Counted from the first letter of the stretch, positions 32,079-40,535 are shown. The stretch is DNA of 64,000 nucleotides from an uncultured Verrucomicrobiota bacterium (GCA_903826865.1 CAIKGD010000048.1:1-64000); one strand, 5' to 3'. Notes: a model not told the origin generated them from the letters alone. Made by a program: numbers and translations.

Positions 32079-33418
32079 TTTCAGGCGGCACACTTCCGAC
32101 AAACATTTCCGAAGGAGGATACGGCTCTGCTGGAGAGCAACCGGAGCGCCTTCGGAGCGGTGAAGAAGGCGGTGTGCCGCCTTCTCCTTTTTCCGCGCAC
32201 AACGTGCGCACGGCTTCCCCGTCGAATTCTTTGCCGCCCAAAGCGGGAAACTCCCGCCCGGAGGGCGGAACCGTCAGCGCGGGTGAAACGAGATTGCGGC
32301 GCTATCCTGACGGGATTTTCGACCTGCGAAGTCAAGCAAAGCCCCCTTCCCCCCCGTATCTAATAGGGGGGGATAATTGCCAAAAATATAACATTGCGGA
32401 CTTTGACGGGACTGTCGGCCTCGACTGGATTCAAGGAACTGTTCCGTTAGAGCATTCGGCGGAACTGTATGACTATTTTTCAAAAATGTGCGGCGGAAGT
32501 CCGGAAATAAAAAAATGGGGTCGGTTTCGATATAGCCGACATTGTGTCTGGCATCCATACGGGATTTCCATGTATTGGGATATTGATCCGGAAACGCGCA
32601 GCCTGCACCGGAACCGCTTTATGATTCAGCTGGGCGGCGAATCTTTGAAGGTATTTGACGCTGACTCGCTGTACCGGCTGGTTAAAGACCTGCACGATTT
32701 CTTTGAGTTCAGCGCAACACGAATAGACCTGTGCTTTGATGACTATGAAAAAATCATGCTCCCGCACCAAGTCGCCGGGGTTGCCGAACAGTCAAACTTC
32801 ACGGGATTCAAACGGTGGAAACCGGAACAGGAACGCCGGGTGTCCGGTGAATATCTTTCCGATCAAGTTCGCTTCGGCTCGCGCGGCAAGAACGGTTCCG
32901 GGCGCTTTCTGCGGTGCTATAATAAAAATCTGGAATCTGGCGGGGAAATTAATTCGGTTCGCTGGGAAGTCGAATTTTCCAAAGTACATGCAAAACTGGT
33001 TTTCGAAAAACTGTGTGAAGCACAGGACATTGAAACCTTCGCGGGACTGATCGGCGCGATAATCGGCGGCTCCATTGATTTTATAGACCGCAAAGGAACC
33101 CATCTCGACCGTATGCAGCGGCTCGAATGGTGGCAACGCATCCGCAATATTCTAGGCTGCGTTAAACTGAGGAACCCCCGGCGCATCAAATCGATTGATA
33201 ATACCGTTGGATGGATCGAAACATCAGTTGCCGGTTCATTTGAAAAAGTGCGTCGCGCCTATGGATCGCGGCGATTTGGTGAATGGCTCGACAATAAGGT
33301 ACTGGGACGAGCCTTAAACAAAGAGCAGCGGGCTCAAGTCCGGGACTATTGGGATAAAATTGGCCTCCCCGAATTGTCCACTCCGGAACTTCCATTTGAA
33401 ACGGGGTGTCGCCCATGA
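32075..33418 (+). CDS. Rep_trans-family replication initiator / MOBT-type relaxase
   Basis: The 447-residue protein has a catalytic region from about residue 105 (DFDGTVGLDWIQGTVPLEHS). Its features are those of Rep_trans proteins (pT181-type RepC, ICEBs1 NicK, Tn916 Orf20): SATRIDLCFDDYE, then GRFLRCYNKN with a Tyr-x-Lys (Tyr282) and SVRWEVEFSK. Such enzymes nick one strand at an origin to start rolling-circle replication or conjugal transfer. The first 100 residues are Pro/Gly/Ser-rich, without a recognisable domain, and the DNA there carries several hairpins including the C7/G7 origin-like one at 32349-32372. The ATG at 32075 has an excellent AAGGAGG site. It overlaps the next gene by ATGA. 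Whether it is a plasmid initiator or a relaxase is not decided by sequence alone. Confidence 0.78.
   Translation: MISGGTLPTNISEGGYGSAGEQPERLRSGEEGGVPPSPFSAHNVRTASPSNSLPPKAGNSRPEGGTVSAGETRLRRYPDGIFDLRSQAKPPSPPYLIGGDNCQKYNIADFDGTVGLDWIQGTVPLEHSAELYDYFSKMCGGSPEIKKWGRFRYSRHCVWHPYGISMYWDIDPETRSLHRNRFMIQLGGESLKVFDADSLYRLVKDLHDFFEFSATRIDLCFDDYEKIMLPHQVAGVAEQSNFTGFKRWKPEQERRVSGEYLSDQVRFGSRGKNGSGRFLRCYNKNLESGGEINSVRWEVEFSKVHAKLVFEKLCEAQDIETFAGLIGAIIGGSIDFIDRKGTHLDRMQRLEWWQRIRNILGCVKLRNPRRIKSIDNTVGWIETSVAGSFEKVRRAYGSRRFGEWLDNKVLGRALNKEQRAQVRDYWDKIGLPELSTPELPFETGCRP
32349..32372 (+). other. Candidate nick site: oriT or double-strand origin hairpin
   Basis: Seven C (32349-32355), loop GTATCTAATA (32356-32365) and seven G (32366-32372) form a perfect hairpin. 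From memory, MOBT elements such as ICEBs1 and Tn916 use a C-rich/G-rich hairpin with a 10-nt loop ending TAACA as oriT, and pT181 nicks within CTCTAATA in a hairpin loop. TCTAATA here fits both. The site lies within the initiator's own gene, as in pT181. Confidence 0.65.
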
Positions 33419-34311
33419 AGCGGCTCTGTGTACTGGGAAGCGGAAGTAAAGGAAACTGCACATTCATTGAATCGGGAACCACCCGGATTCTGATTGATGC
33501 GGGACTTAGTGCGACGCAAATCGAAAATCGGCTGGCATCCCTCGGGGTTGCAGCACAAACCATTCAGGCAATCTGCATCACGCATGACCATGTAGACCAT
33601 TACCAAGGGGCGCGGGTCTTTTGCAACCGCTGGGGAACGCATCTATATGCGAACCGGAAAACGATGCAGGGAATAATCCGGTCACATGCTTTATTCAGTG
33701 GCTTGCACTGGCATTTATTCCAAACGGGTGAATTATTCAGAATTGGAGAGATCGGAATTCAATCATTCCATATTTCCCATGATGCCAGCGACCCGGTCGG
33801 CTTCATTCTGACGCTTGGAAGCACCCGGATTGGATTTTGTACGGACTTGGGAACGGTCACGGAATCCGTTTATGAAGCACTGGAGCCCTGTGCGGTGATC
33901 GTGCTTGAATCAAACCATGATCCCCGGATGGTGGCAGCGTCTGACCGTCCGGAAGCAAACAAGATACGGATCGCCGGAAAGAAAGGACACCTTTCCAATC
34001 AGGAATCCGCCCGGTTTGCGGTACGCCTTGCCAAGGCCGGAAACCTGAAACGGGTGTACCTCGCGCATCTGAGCGAGGAATGCAGCCGGGAATCCATCGC
34101 CCGGCAGACTCTTTGCAGTGCATTCCATAAAAACGGAATTTCCGGTGTAGAAATTTGCATGACGCATCAGGGGAAAAAAGCAATGGTCTGGAATTTTGAA
34201 AAAACCGGCAGAAAAAAGGCGGCGGAAATTCTGCCGAAAAAACGGAAATTCCATAAAAAACAGAATTTCAGCCCCGTAAAATCCTTTTTTGACTGGTTTT
34301 TTGGTTCTTAA
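33415..34311 (+). CDS. Metallo-beta-lactamase-fold hydrolase, YycJ/WalJ-like, on the mobile element
   Basis: The 298-residue protein has an MBL fold: LGSGSKGNCTFIESGTTRIL, the metal motif THDHVDHYQGA, FHISHDASDPVGF, then GFCTDLGTV and ESNHDPRMV. This order is that of the YycJ/WalJ group, thought to be nucleases. The ATG at 33415 overlaps the initiator stop (ATGA), so it is translationally coupled to it and may act with it on DNA. A basic tail (KKAAEILPKKRKFHKKQNF) could bind nucleic acid. A strong terminator follows at 34585-34617. Confidence 0.85.
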   Translation: MKRLCVLGSGSKGNCTFIESGTTRILIDAGLSATQIENRLASLGVAAQTIQAICITHDHVDHYQGARVFCNRWGTHLYANRKTMQGIIRSHALFSGLHWHLFQTGELFRIGEIGIQSFHISHDASDPVGFILTLGSTRIGFCTDLGTVTESVYEALEPCAVIVLESNHDPRMVAASDRPEANKIRIAGKKGHLSNQESARFAVRLAKAGNLKRVYLAHLSEECSRESIARQTLCSAFHKNGISGVEICMTHQGKKAMVWNFEKTGRKKAAEILPKKRKFHKKQNFSPVKSFFDWFFGS

Positions 34312-34360
34312 CCCAGCGGAAAATTAATGAAATTCCTAAATTTAGAGGATAATTCTTGAA

Positions 34361-34467
34361 TATTCAGGATAATCGGGACATTCAGGGATATTCAGGATTA
34401 TCCTGAAAAAAGGGTGAGCAAAAACAGTCTGTTAATTTTCAGTATCCGGAATAATTCACAGTCTGTT
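34361..34467. repeat. Iteron-like direct repeats and a hairpin
   Basis: TATTCAGGATAA (34361-34372) and TATTCAGGATTA (34389-34400) are 28 bp apart, with a related ATTCAGGGATA between. TTCAGGATTATCCTGAA (34391-34407) is a hairpin. ACAGTCTGTT occurs twice (34424-34433 and 34458-34467). In the largest gap of the element (34312-34615) this could be a second origin, a single-strand origin or a partition site. Confidence 0.5.
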
Positions 34468-34584
34468 TTTCCAGCGAGCCTACAAATCGGGGCGGGAAGA
34501 AGTTTGCGCACGGGTTGACGGTGATAGAGCCGAATTCAGGGAGCGGAACGCACCGTGAACCCGGCAGACTTCGGGGCGGGCTGT

Positions 34585-34617
34585 CTTCACCCCCTTCTAT
34601 AAGGGGGTGAAGTTTTT
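34585..34617 (+). terminator. Strong intrinsic terminator after the initiator-MBL operon
   Basis: CTTCACCCCCTT (34585-34596), loop CTAT, AAGGGGGTGAAG (34601-34612), then TTTTT: a perfect 12-bp stem with a T-run, overlapping the stop of the convergent small gene. Confidence 0.9.
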
Positions 34618-34876
34618 AGATAAACCGGTTCGGCTTGGCATTGGACAAGTCAAAGCCTTCCGCTTCAAATCCATCGGCGGAACAGGCGGGTAGATCGTTT
34701 TCATCAATCACCTGCTCGGGAACGGCATAGGGTGGGCCGTTTAGCCAGCTTGGGTCATCCTTCGGAATGTCAGCCAGACAAATTGCCGCGATGGTGCGGG
34801 TGCCGATGTCCGTGCAAAGCCAGCGCTGGCCGGACATCTCGAATTCCATACCGATTTTGAAGTCAGACGGTTTCAT
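34616..34876 (-). CDS. Small conserved protein of unknown function
   Basis: The 86-residue protein starts MKPSDFKIGMEFEMSGQRWL and contains CTDIGTRTIAAICL and DDPSWLNGPPYAV. I recall similar small proteins on plasmids and near restriction systems (pattern F.C.G..WRCTDIGTR), with no assigned role. It overlaps the restriction subunit gene by 4 bp, so it is probably co-translated with it. It ends at the terminator of the opposite operon. Confidence 0.7.
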   Translation of the reverse strand: MKPSDFKIGMEFEMSGQRWLCTDIGTRTIAAICLADIPKDDPSWLNGPPYAVPEQVIDENDLPACSADGFEAEGFDLSNAKPNRFI

Positions 34877-37485
34877 ATTTTCGTTTTAATCTGCTCGGCA
34901 ACGTCGCGCCCGGCTTCATCCTTTTTGACGGCGAACAGGAACAGGGCTTTGCCGTTGCTTTTCTGTTCCCACAGTCTGCCAATGTCCGCCTTTTCCACTT
35001 CGGATTTTTTATCAATCAATAGGTCGCCCTTGTATTCTATAATCAGAACCCGCCCGTCTTCAAGCTGCGCAATGAAGTCGGGATAAAAGCGCCCAGTGGA
35101 AACCGGCAAACTGAATGCGCAGGAATCGCGGCGCTCCAGATTGCGAACCCAGAATTTAACTTGGGGGTTCTGGTCAATTGCCTTGGCGCAGTCGAACTCT
35201 TCCCCTTGGCTTTTCAATTCGCCAACGGTCGGGAAATAATGTTTGTTGAACTGGTATGATCCGGAATAGTGCTCGCGCGCCGGATAACTTGACGGAGTGA
35301 ATTCATAGCGGAAATTCTCATCGGCACTCACCAACGCATCCGGAGCAAACAAAGCGGCCTGATAGCCTTTGCGCTGCGCGTCTTTACGGCACTCGGTGAT
35401 CCGGTCGGCAAACGCCTTTTGAAGTAGAAAGACAAAGCGTTGCTGAGTGGCATAGCCGACGCCCCGCTCATCCCGCAAATGCTGAACCATCTTCCGGATG
35501 AACTTGCACAAGTCGGCCTGCCGCAAACCGTGCTGGCGCAAATGACTGTCCAGCCAGCCAACCAGCCGGTCTTCCGTCCACGGGGTTTTCATTTCATCCA
35601 AATCCAGCTCTGCCTGCCCCTTGCCGATAAACTGCTCAATCACCCGTCCGCCCTGAATATCAATCAGGAATCGGTCGCTTTCCTCTTTGATCTGGAAACC
35701 GGGGAGTTCCGCCGGACAATCTGAAATCCGCCAGCTACTGTCCATAAAGGCGTCGTCGGTCACAACTTCTTTGAACCCGTCCAGCTCAAGGCAAAGCTGG
35801 GGAACAGCAAACGGAACGCCCTGAACTGCCGGACAGTCTTTTCGCGCTTCCTGATAGCGGCGCAGTTCCATCGTCTTCTTGAAAACCGTCTTCTCCTTGC
35901 CGTCGAGCGTTCCGGCAATCTGGTTTTCAGCTTCGGCGGAAAGAACCCCCTTGATCGTGTAATTCACCCGCCCGTCCGCCAGCGTCCGGACTTCAACCTT
36001 GCTTTGCTCTTCCGGCGGAAGCTCGCTGAGATCGGCTTTTTTGTCACCCGAAAAGCAGCACACTGGCAGCTCCAAAATTGAATCGTAACCGAACATCAGA
36101 TTGCCCTGCGCCGGGGCGCGCTGCATCCGGATTTCTTCCAGTGCTTCCTTTTCATCAAAGCCCATATCGACCAGACGGTCATGAATCTGACTGGCGGCAT
36201 GATTCCACGTCGGAGAGGAAACATGCGCATACGCCCGGTTCAGTTCGTTCTGAACCCGTTTCTTCGCGTAGGGCATCCGCAAAACACGCCCTAAAAGCTG
36301 TTCGACATTCTTCGGGGATTTGGTCGAAGCCACAGAACAGAGAATATAAGCAAACGAACAGTCCCAGCCTTCTTTCAGTGCTTCAATGGTAATTATGAAT
36401 TCAACCTTGGAGTTCCGGTCAAACAGATTAATCCCGTCCAGTTCCCGCTGGCTTCCTGTCACAATCGCAATGCGGCCCCGGTCAATTCCTTCCTCTTCGG
36501 TCAGATACTTTTCGACCACTTCCACCGTCACGTCCTGATTTTTCTTCTCGGCCTGAATCAAAACAATCGGGCGGATGTAGTCTTTATCCTGCTCCGCCAG
36601 TTCGTGGAGTTTTTGCCGGGTCTGAACGGCGGAATGAATGGCTTCCTGCCATGTTTCATGTTCCGTCAGCTCAATCGGCAGCTTAATCATTTCTTCCGCT
36701 TTCAGCTCCGATGCGGAAACATTGTGCAGAATGTTACTGTCCGCCGCCGGGGTCGCGGTGAATTCAATAATGCAGGAAGGATTGATTTTCTCCACACGCT
36801 CAACGCTCAGCTCTGAATCATGGTTGTGCGCTTCGTCCACAATCATCAACGGGCGGTGCAGGTGAAGCAGGTTAATGAATGACGCTTTTACCTTTCCGGT
36901 TTCATCCCGGTCTAAACCGTTTTCGCCGGTCGGAAGATTCTGGAAATGATTTTCTAAATCCTCGTGGTGCGCGTAAACCTTCCGCATTTCCTCGTTGTCG
37001 TTCCCGACGCGATAGGAGGCAAACGTCGCTAAAATGATATTGGTCTTGCTCTTTAAATCCTGCGGGCGGATTTGTGTAAACTCGGAAATATCCAGCACCC
37101 GGAAGCGATTTTCAAAAAGCTCTTCCAGCGCCTCGCGGTACGGATGCCCCGGCGTGCGCAAAGCGTCGCGGGTCTGTTCTTTGATGGTCGAAGTCGGGAC
37201 AACCCACAGAACCAGCGGGCAGTCGGTATCCATGAAGTTTTGCGCCGCCTTCTTAATCGCATAGGTCGCCAGCAAGGTTTTGCCGCCGCCGGTGGGGAGC
37301 CGCAGACAGACATACGGCGCATCCAGCACTTTGTCGCTCAACGCCTGATAAGGGCGGAAGATCACGCCCGGATTTTCCGCAGCGACTTTTTCAAAGGCGG
37401 CTTTTGCGCCGATAATCCGCGCCGCGCTCAAATAGGCTTCCAGCACCCGCAGAGTTTCTTCCTGATAGTTTTTCAGCCTGAACAT
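34873..37485 (-). CDS. Type III restriction enzyme Res-like subunit (DEAD/DEAH helicase-nuclease)
   Basis: The 870-residue protein has an SF2 helicase core: Walker A LRLPTGGGKTLLATYA, motif II MIVDEAHNHDSE, motif III EFTATPA, and a motif VI-like VEQLLGRVLRMPYAKK. A PD-(D/E)xK-type site sits near the C-terminus (FYPDFIAQLEDGRVLIIEYK). This matches Res subunits, which translocate on and cut unmethylated DNA together with a Mod subunit. The adjacent mod gene is truncated, so a functional type III system is unlikely unless Mod is supplied elsewhere. A related reading is a stand-alone helicase-nuclease of a defence system. Confidence 0.85.
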   Translation of the reverse strand: MFRLKNYQEETLRVLEAYLSAARIIGAKAAFEKVAAENPGVIFRPYQALSDKVLDAPYVCLRLPTGGGKTLLATYAIKKAAQNFMDTDCPLVLWVVPTSTIKEQTRDALRTPGHPYREALEELFENRFRVLDISEFTQIRPQDLKSKTNIILATFASYRVGNDNEEMRKVYAHHEDLENHFQNLPTGENGLDRDETGKVKASFINLLHLHRPLMIVDEAHNHDSELSVERVEKINPSCIIEFTATPAADSNILHNVSASELKAEEMIKLPIELTEHETWQEAIHSAVQTRQKLHELAEQDKDYIRPIVLIQAEKKNQDVTVEVVEKYLTEEEGIDRGRIAIVTGSQRELDGINLFDRNSKVEFIITIEALKEGWDCSFAYILCSVASTKSPKNVEQLLGRVLRMPYAKKRVQNELNRAYAHVSSPTWNHAASQIHDRLVDMGFDEKEALEEIRMQRAPAQGNLMFGYDSILELPVCCFSGDKKADLSELPPEEQSKVEVRTLADGRVNYTIKGVLSAEAENQIAGTLDGKEKTVFKKTMELRRYQEARKDCPAVQGVPFAVPQLCLELDGFKEVVTDDAFMDSSWRISDCPAELPGFQIKEESDRFLIDIQGGRVIEQFIGKGQAELDLDEMKTPWTEDRLVGWLDSHLRQHGLRQADLCKFIRKMVQHLRDERGVGYATQQRFVFLLQKAFADRITECRKDAQRKGYQAALFAPDALVSADENFRYEFTPSSYPAREHYSGSYQFNKHYFPTVGELKSQGEEFDCAKAIDQNPQVKFWVRNLERRDSCAFSLPVSTGRFYPDFIAQLEDGRVLIIEYKGDLLIDKKSEVEKADIGRLWEQKSNGKALFLFAVKKDEAGRDVAEQIKTKI

Positions 37486-37488
37486 GAT

Positions 37489-38253
37489 TTACCGCGCCTT
37501 TACGTCATACGGGGTTTGCTTGAACACAATATTTTCTTTGCGGAGCCGGTCTTCTTTGAATGGCGTCCATTCGCCGTAAATCACCTTCGCGCCGTCATAC
37601 GGCGGAAGTTCCGCCAGCACACGGGAAGTCAGCACATTGCCGCCCGACTGACTCCGTTCGCCCAGAATCCCATTGTAGAGCAGGTAATAGGCAACGCCGT
37701 TATGCATACCCAGCAGCGGCGATTTTTTACGCCCTGCCCACGGTGCATGTGTTTCCGAAAACCAGACGTGCGCCGCCAGCACCGGAAACTTTAGCTCATG
37801 AAATTTGGCTTCATTTGAAACCCAACAACGGCTCTCAGGCGGATTAACAATGCGTCCAGAAGGTAAAGTAATCGGATAATCACAAGTAGCGTTGTAGGTC
37901 TTAACAGAAAAGTCTGCTGGTTTCCATTGACCACGGGAGTCGTCGTCTGGATTCTTGTAGCGCTTATCCATTTCGGCTGAACGTGGCAGAAGATTTGGCC
38001 GCCAAACCTCTTTATTCTTGGCATAGGCTAAAATATGATCGTGGCTATCAGAAAGCCATTTTGCATCGTTTTGCGGCGAATATTTTTTTTCCCAAATCAC
38101 ATTGCTGATAAAATTCTTTCGTCCAAAAATTTCGTCCGTCATTACTTTTAGGTAATGGGCCTCATCATCGTCTAGGTGTATCACCTCGTATTGTTCAAGC
38201 TCTGATGCGGCATAGCGAGATTCGGTTGACAACGGAAATATATACCGACCCAA
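37489..38253 (-). pseudogene. Truncated type III modification methyltransferase (Mod)
   Basis: The frame encodes a C-terminal part of a Mod protein. It resembles such enzymes from HLDDDEAHYLKVMTDEIFGR and NFISNVIWEKKYSPQNDAKW onward (SDSHDHILAYAKNKEVWRPN, DYPITLPSGRIVNPPESRCW). The catalytic DPPY motif and the AdoMet-binding N-terminus that should precede it are missing. Its first 20-odd codons (38183-38253) are unrelated: they are the antisense of an integrase remnant, so the deletion junction lies near 38175-38185. Without the catalytic half it cannot methylate DNA. It lies 3 bp upstream of the Res gene in the usual mod-res order. Confidence 0.8.
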
Positions 38254-38457
38254 CCCAGCTACCGACTCGTGATGCGATTGAAAGTTTATCCGCTCGCTTG
38301 GGTGAAAGTGTCACTCATTTCTCCACTTCAAAATCGACTTTAGGAGGGTTTGAGGGGGATAGAGAGTCCCGGACAGTCGCGGGGCTGGACACAACGAAAG
38401 CCCCTGTTAATGGGGCTTATAGTCGTTGTCTGACCCGGTGTGTCCCGGATAAAAAGG
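38175..38457 (+). pseudogene. C-terminal remnant of a tyrosine recombinase (integrase)
   Basis: The plus-strand frame reads GVSPRIVQALMRHSEIRLTT, then EIYTDPTQLPTRDAIESL. This is the end of a phage-type integrase: the HxxR-like box lies upstream, and RHSxxRLTxxxYTD is the part around the nucleophilic Tyr. It stays open into the tRNA, as such genes often do. All earlier domains are absent; the break coincides with the truncation of the opposite-strand Mod gene, so one deletion removed both 5' parts. Its end at the tRNA attachment site supports it as the element's own integrase. Confidence 0.75.
38391..38429. terminator. Nested hairpin between the integrase remnant and tRNA-Ser
   Basis: AGCCCC (38399-38404) pairs with GGGGCT (38412-38417), inside ACAACG (38391-38396)/CGTTGT (38424-38429). 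There is no T-run; it may terminate or be part of the attachment region. Confidence 0.4.
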
Positions 38458-38550
<93 letters not shown>

Positions 38551-38563
38551 GCAAAGAACGTTT

Positions 38564-38592
38564 TATGTATGATATTCAGTTCGAAAGGGCAA
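38564..38592 (-). promoter_or_regulatory. Probable promoter of tRNA-Ser
   Basis: On the minus strand TTGCCC (38592-38587), a 17-bp spacer and TACATA (38569-38564) lie 14 bp before the tRNA 5' end. Confidence 0.45.
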
Positions 38593-38606
38593 GCGGCAAA
38601 AGGTTT

Positions 38607-39818
38607 TTATCTCGATTTGCGCTGCTGCTCCCACCATTCGAGTTCGGCGGCGTGGCGTCCGGCTGTGCGGGCGGCGAATTTGAAGTAGAGGAAGGCATCG
38701 AGAAAACTGCGGTGGCGCAGCATACGCTTGGCATTCTGGGGCGTGGTTTTCAGGAATCGCGGCTGTCCGGTCATGATTTCGGCGATGTGGTGCGTGACAG
38801 CTTTCGGGATGCGGATACGGTCTAGCTGGCGGATGTGGCGGTGTGTGGCCTCCTGCAGCGCTTCGGCGTGCTGCAATCCTTCATTGGCGGCGATCTGCGC
38901 GGCGACCCATTCGTGGTATTCGCCGAAGATGAGGGCAAAGAGCAGAGCCGGATCCACATTGAAGCCGGCGGCGCGCCAGCGGTCAATCTGCGCAAAGCTT
39001 TTATTGAGCCAGTGGGTTTTGCCTTCGCCGTCGGGCGCTTTGAGCCAGGCGCCGAGTTCAGGGAAGAGGTGTTCGAAGACATCGAGTTCGCAGCACAGAG
39101 CAAAGACCCGTGCTGCTTTTCCGCAACTGAGGAGTTTCTGGATTTCTTCGTACAGACGCGAGGAGGAGGTTCCTTCAAGTTTTTCGGCGTGGCGGCGGAT
39201 GGCTTCGCGGGCGGAGGTTTCGATTTCGAAGTCGAGGGCGGCGGCAAAACGAAGGGCGCGCAGGATGCGCACCGGATCTTCGGTGAAGCGCTGTTCGGGA
39301 TCGCCGATGACGCGGATGATGCGTTCTTTGAGGTCACGGCGGCCGTTGACGTAGTCGATGATGGAGAAGTCGGCGATATTGTAGAAAAGGGCATTGACGG
39401 TGAAGTCGCGGCGCAGAGCGTCCTCTTCGGGGGTGCCGAAAAGATTGTCACGCAGAACGAGACCGTCTTTGGCGAGGAAGGTGTTGTCGTCGCCGGGATC
39501 TTCGTCGGCAGGGGGCGCGGGCGCGCGGAAAGTGGAGACTTCGATGGTTTCGTCGTGGAAGTAAACGTGGGCGAGCCGGAAGCGGCGGCCGATGAGCCGG
39601 CAGTTGCGAAAAACCCGCCGTACTTCTTCGGGCGTGGCGTTGGTGGCGACGTCAAAATCTTTCGGGTTGCGTCCGAGGAGCAGGTCGCGCACGCCGCCGC
39701 CGGCGAGATAGGCGAGATAACCGGCATCTTTCAGACCGTAGAGGACTTTGAGTGCGGCGGCGCTGATTTGTTTGCGGCTGATAGTATGATCGGGGCGGGC
39801 TGTAATTTGAGGTTCCAT
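38607..39818 (-). CDS. pcnB: Poly(A) polymerase / CCA-adding enzyme family nucleotidyltransferase
   Basis: The 403-residue class II nucleotidyltransferase has the head-domain motif LAGGGVRDLLLGRNPKDFDV (GGxVRD and the metal-binding DxD), RRDFTVNALFYNI and EDPVRILRALRFAAALDFEI. The sequence RRVFRNCRLIGRRFRLAHVY is typical of PcnB rather than Cca. PcnB adds A tails that promote mRNA decay. The C-terminal region is shorter than in E. coli, so a tRNA CCA-adding role remains possible. It lies upstream of tRNA-Ser, which is read in the same direction. Confidence 0.88.
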   Translation of the reverse strand: MEPQITARPDHTISRKQISAAALKVLYGLKDAGYLAYLAGGGVRDLLLGRNPKDFDVATNATPEEVRRVFRNCRLIGRRFRLAHVYFHDETIEVSTFRAPAPPADEDPGDDNTFLAKDGLVLRDNLFGTPEEDALRRDFTVNALFYNIADFSIIDYVNGRRDLKERIIRVIGDPEQRFTEDPVRILRALRFAAALDFEIETSAREAIRRHAEKLEGTSSSRLYEEIQKLLSCGKAARVFALCCELDVFEHLFPELGAWLKAPDGEGKTHWLNKSFAQIDRWRAAGFNVDPALLFALIFGEYHEWVAAQIAANEGLQHAEALQEATHRHIRQLDRIRIPKAVTHHIAEIMTGQPRFLKTTPQNAKRMLRHRSFLDAFLYFKFAARTAGRHAAELEWWEQQRKSR

Positions 39819-39902
39819 ACGGTAACGTTGTTTCCTATATCCCGGAAAATGTAACGGGGGCGGGAGGCGGGGGAAAGAAGTTTTTTCTAAACCCCGGGGA
39901 AA

Positions 39903-40280
39903 TCAAACAGGTTCACCGACCTGTTCCTGAATCCAGCGCAGAATAACACTGACAATATAGGCTACTTCTTTCTCGGTGAGCTCAATGCCGGTTCTAATGC
40001 CGTGGAATTTTTCAAGTTTGGCCCGGTCGCTGGTGCCGGTGGCGTGCTGGGCAATAAAGACGGGGTGTCCTTTGAGCGGGGTTTGGCGGCCGTCATTTTT
40101 CGGGTCGGCCGGTGCAAGACGCTTTTTGACGAAGTCGGTGGCATGAAGTCTGAGGATGTCTATTCCGCGTGACTGAACATATTCTTTTTCAGGTTCGCCC
40201 ATAGCAGGCGACGGGATCTGTTTTGAGCGGGCAAGTTTGTTTTTGAGCACTTTCCACTGTTTATCATCTATATTCTGCAC
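39903..40280 (-). CDS. DUF4186-like protein
   Basis: The 125-residue protein contains YVQSRGIDILRLHATDFVKK, RLAPADPKNDGRQTPLKGHP and VFIAQHATGTSD, which match the DUF4186 family pattern as I remember it. Family members usually have a CCRGC motif after this, followed by LEKWHGI; here the equivalent is SDRAKLEKFHGI, without cysteines. The function is unknown; the original motif suggests a metal or redox site that this copy has lost. Monocistronic. Confidence 0.75.
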   Translation of the reverse strand: MQNIDDKQWKVLKNKLARSKQIPSPAMGEPEKEYVQSRGIDILRLHATDFVKKRLAPADPKNDGRQTPLKGHPVFIAQHATGTSDRAKLEKFHGIRTGIELTEKEVAYIVSVILRWIQEQVGEPV

Positions 40281-40385
40281 GTCGCCAACCGCCTCCTTTC
40301 AATAAAATCAGCTCCAGCACGGGGCAAAGTATAGGGCTCAGACGTCCTGCTGGCAAGGGGAGAACGAATTTCGTTTTTGAAACCG

Positions 40386-40415
40386 TTGACTTTATGAAAA
40401 GTTCCTGTTTAATAC
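40386..40415 (+). promoter_or_regulatory. Sigma70-type promoter of tRNA-Leu
   Basis: TTGACT (40386-40391), an 18-bp spacer and TAATAC (40410-40415) stand 20 bp upstream of the tRNA 5' end. Confidence 0.75.
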
Positions 40416-40435
40416 GCGCCTCTGTTTTATAAAAA

Positions 40436-40517
40436 GCGCTCGTGGTGAAATTGGTAGACACGCAAGATTCAGGTTCTTGTGCCGCGAGGTGTGGAGGTTC
40501 GAGTCCTCTCGAGCGCA
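40436..40517 (+). tRNA. tRNA-Leu (CAG anticodon)
   Basis: Acceptor GCGCTCG pairs with CGAGCGC. The anticodon arm is CAAGA-TTCAGGT-TCTTG, so the anticodon is CAG. The D-arm GGTGAAATTGGTAGACAC and variable arm are those of a class II leucine tRNA. CCA is not encoded, unlike in the tRNA-Ser of this window. Confidence 0.95.
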
Positions 40518-40535
40518 TCATTTCGGGCAGGCCAA

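Noticed and set aside
34312-34480. CRISPR array
   Set aside because: The short repeats are unequally spaced, vary in sequence, and are too few; iteron-like repeats fit better. No other CRISPR-like array was seen in the window.
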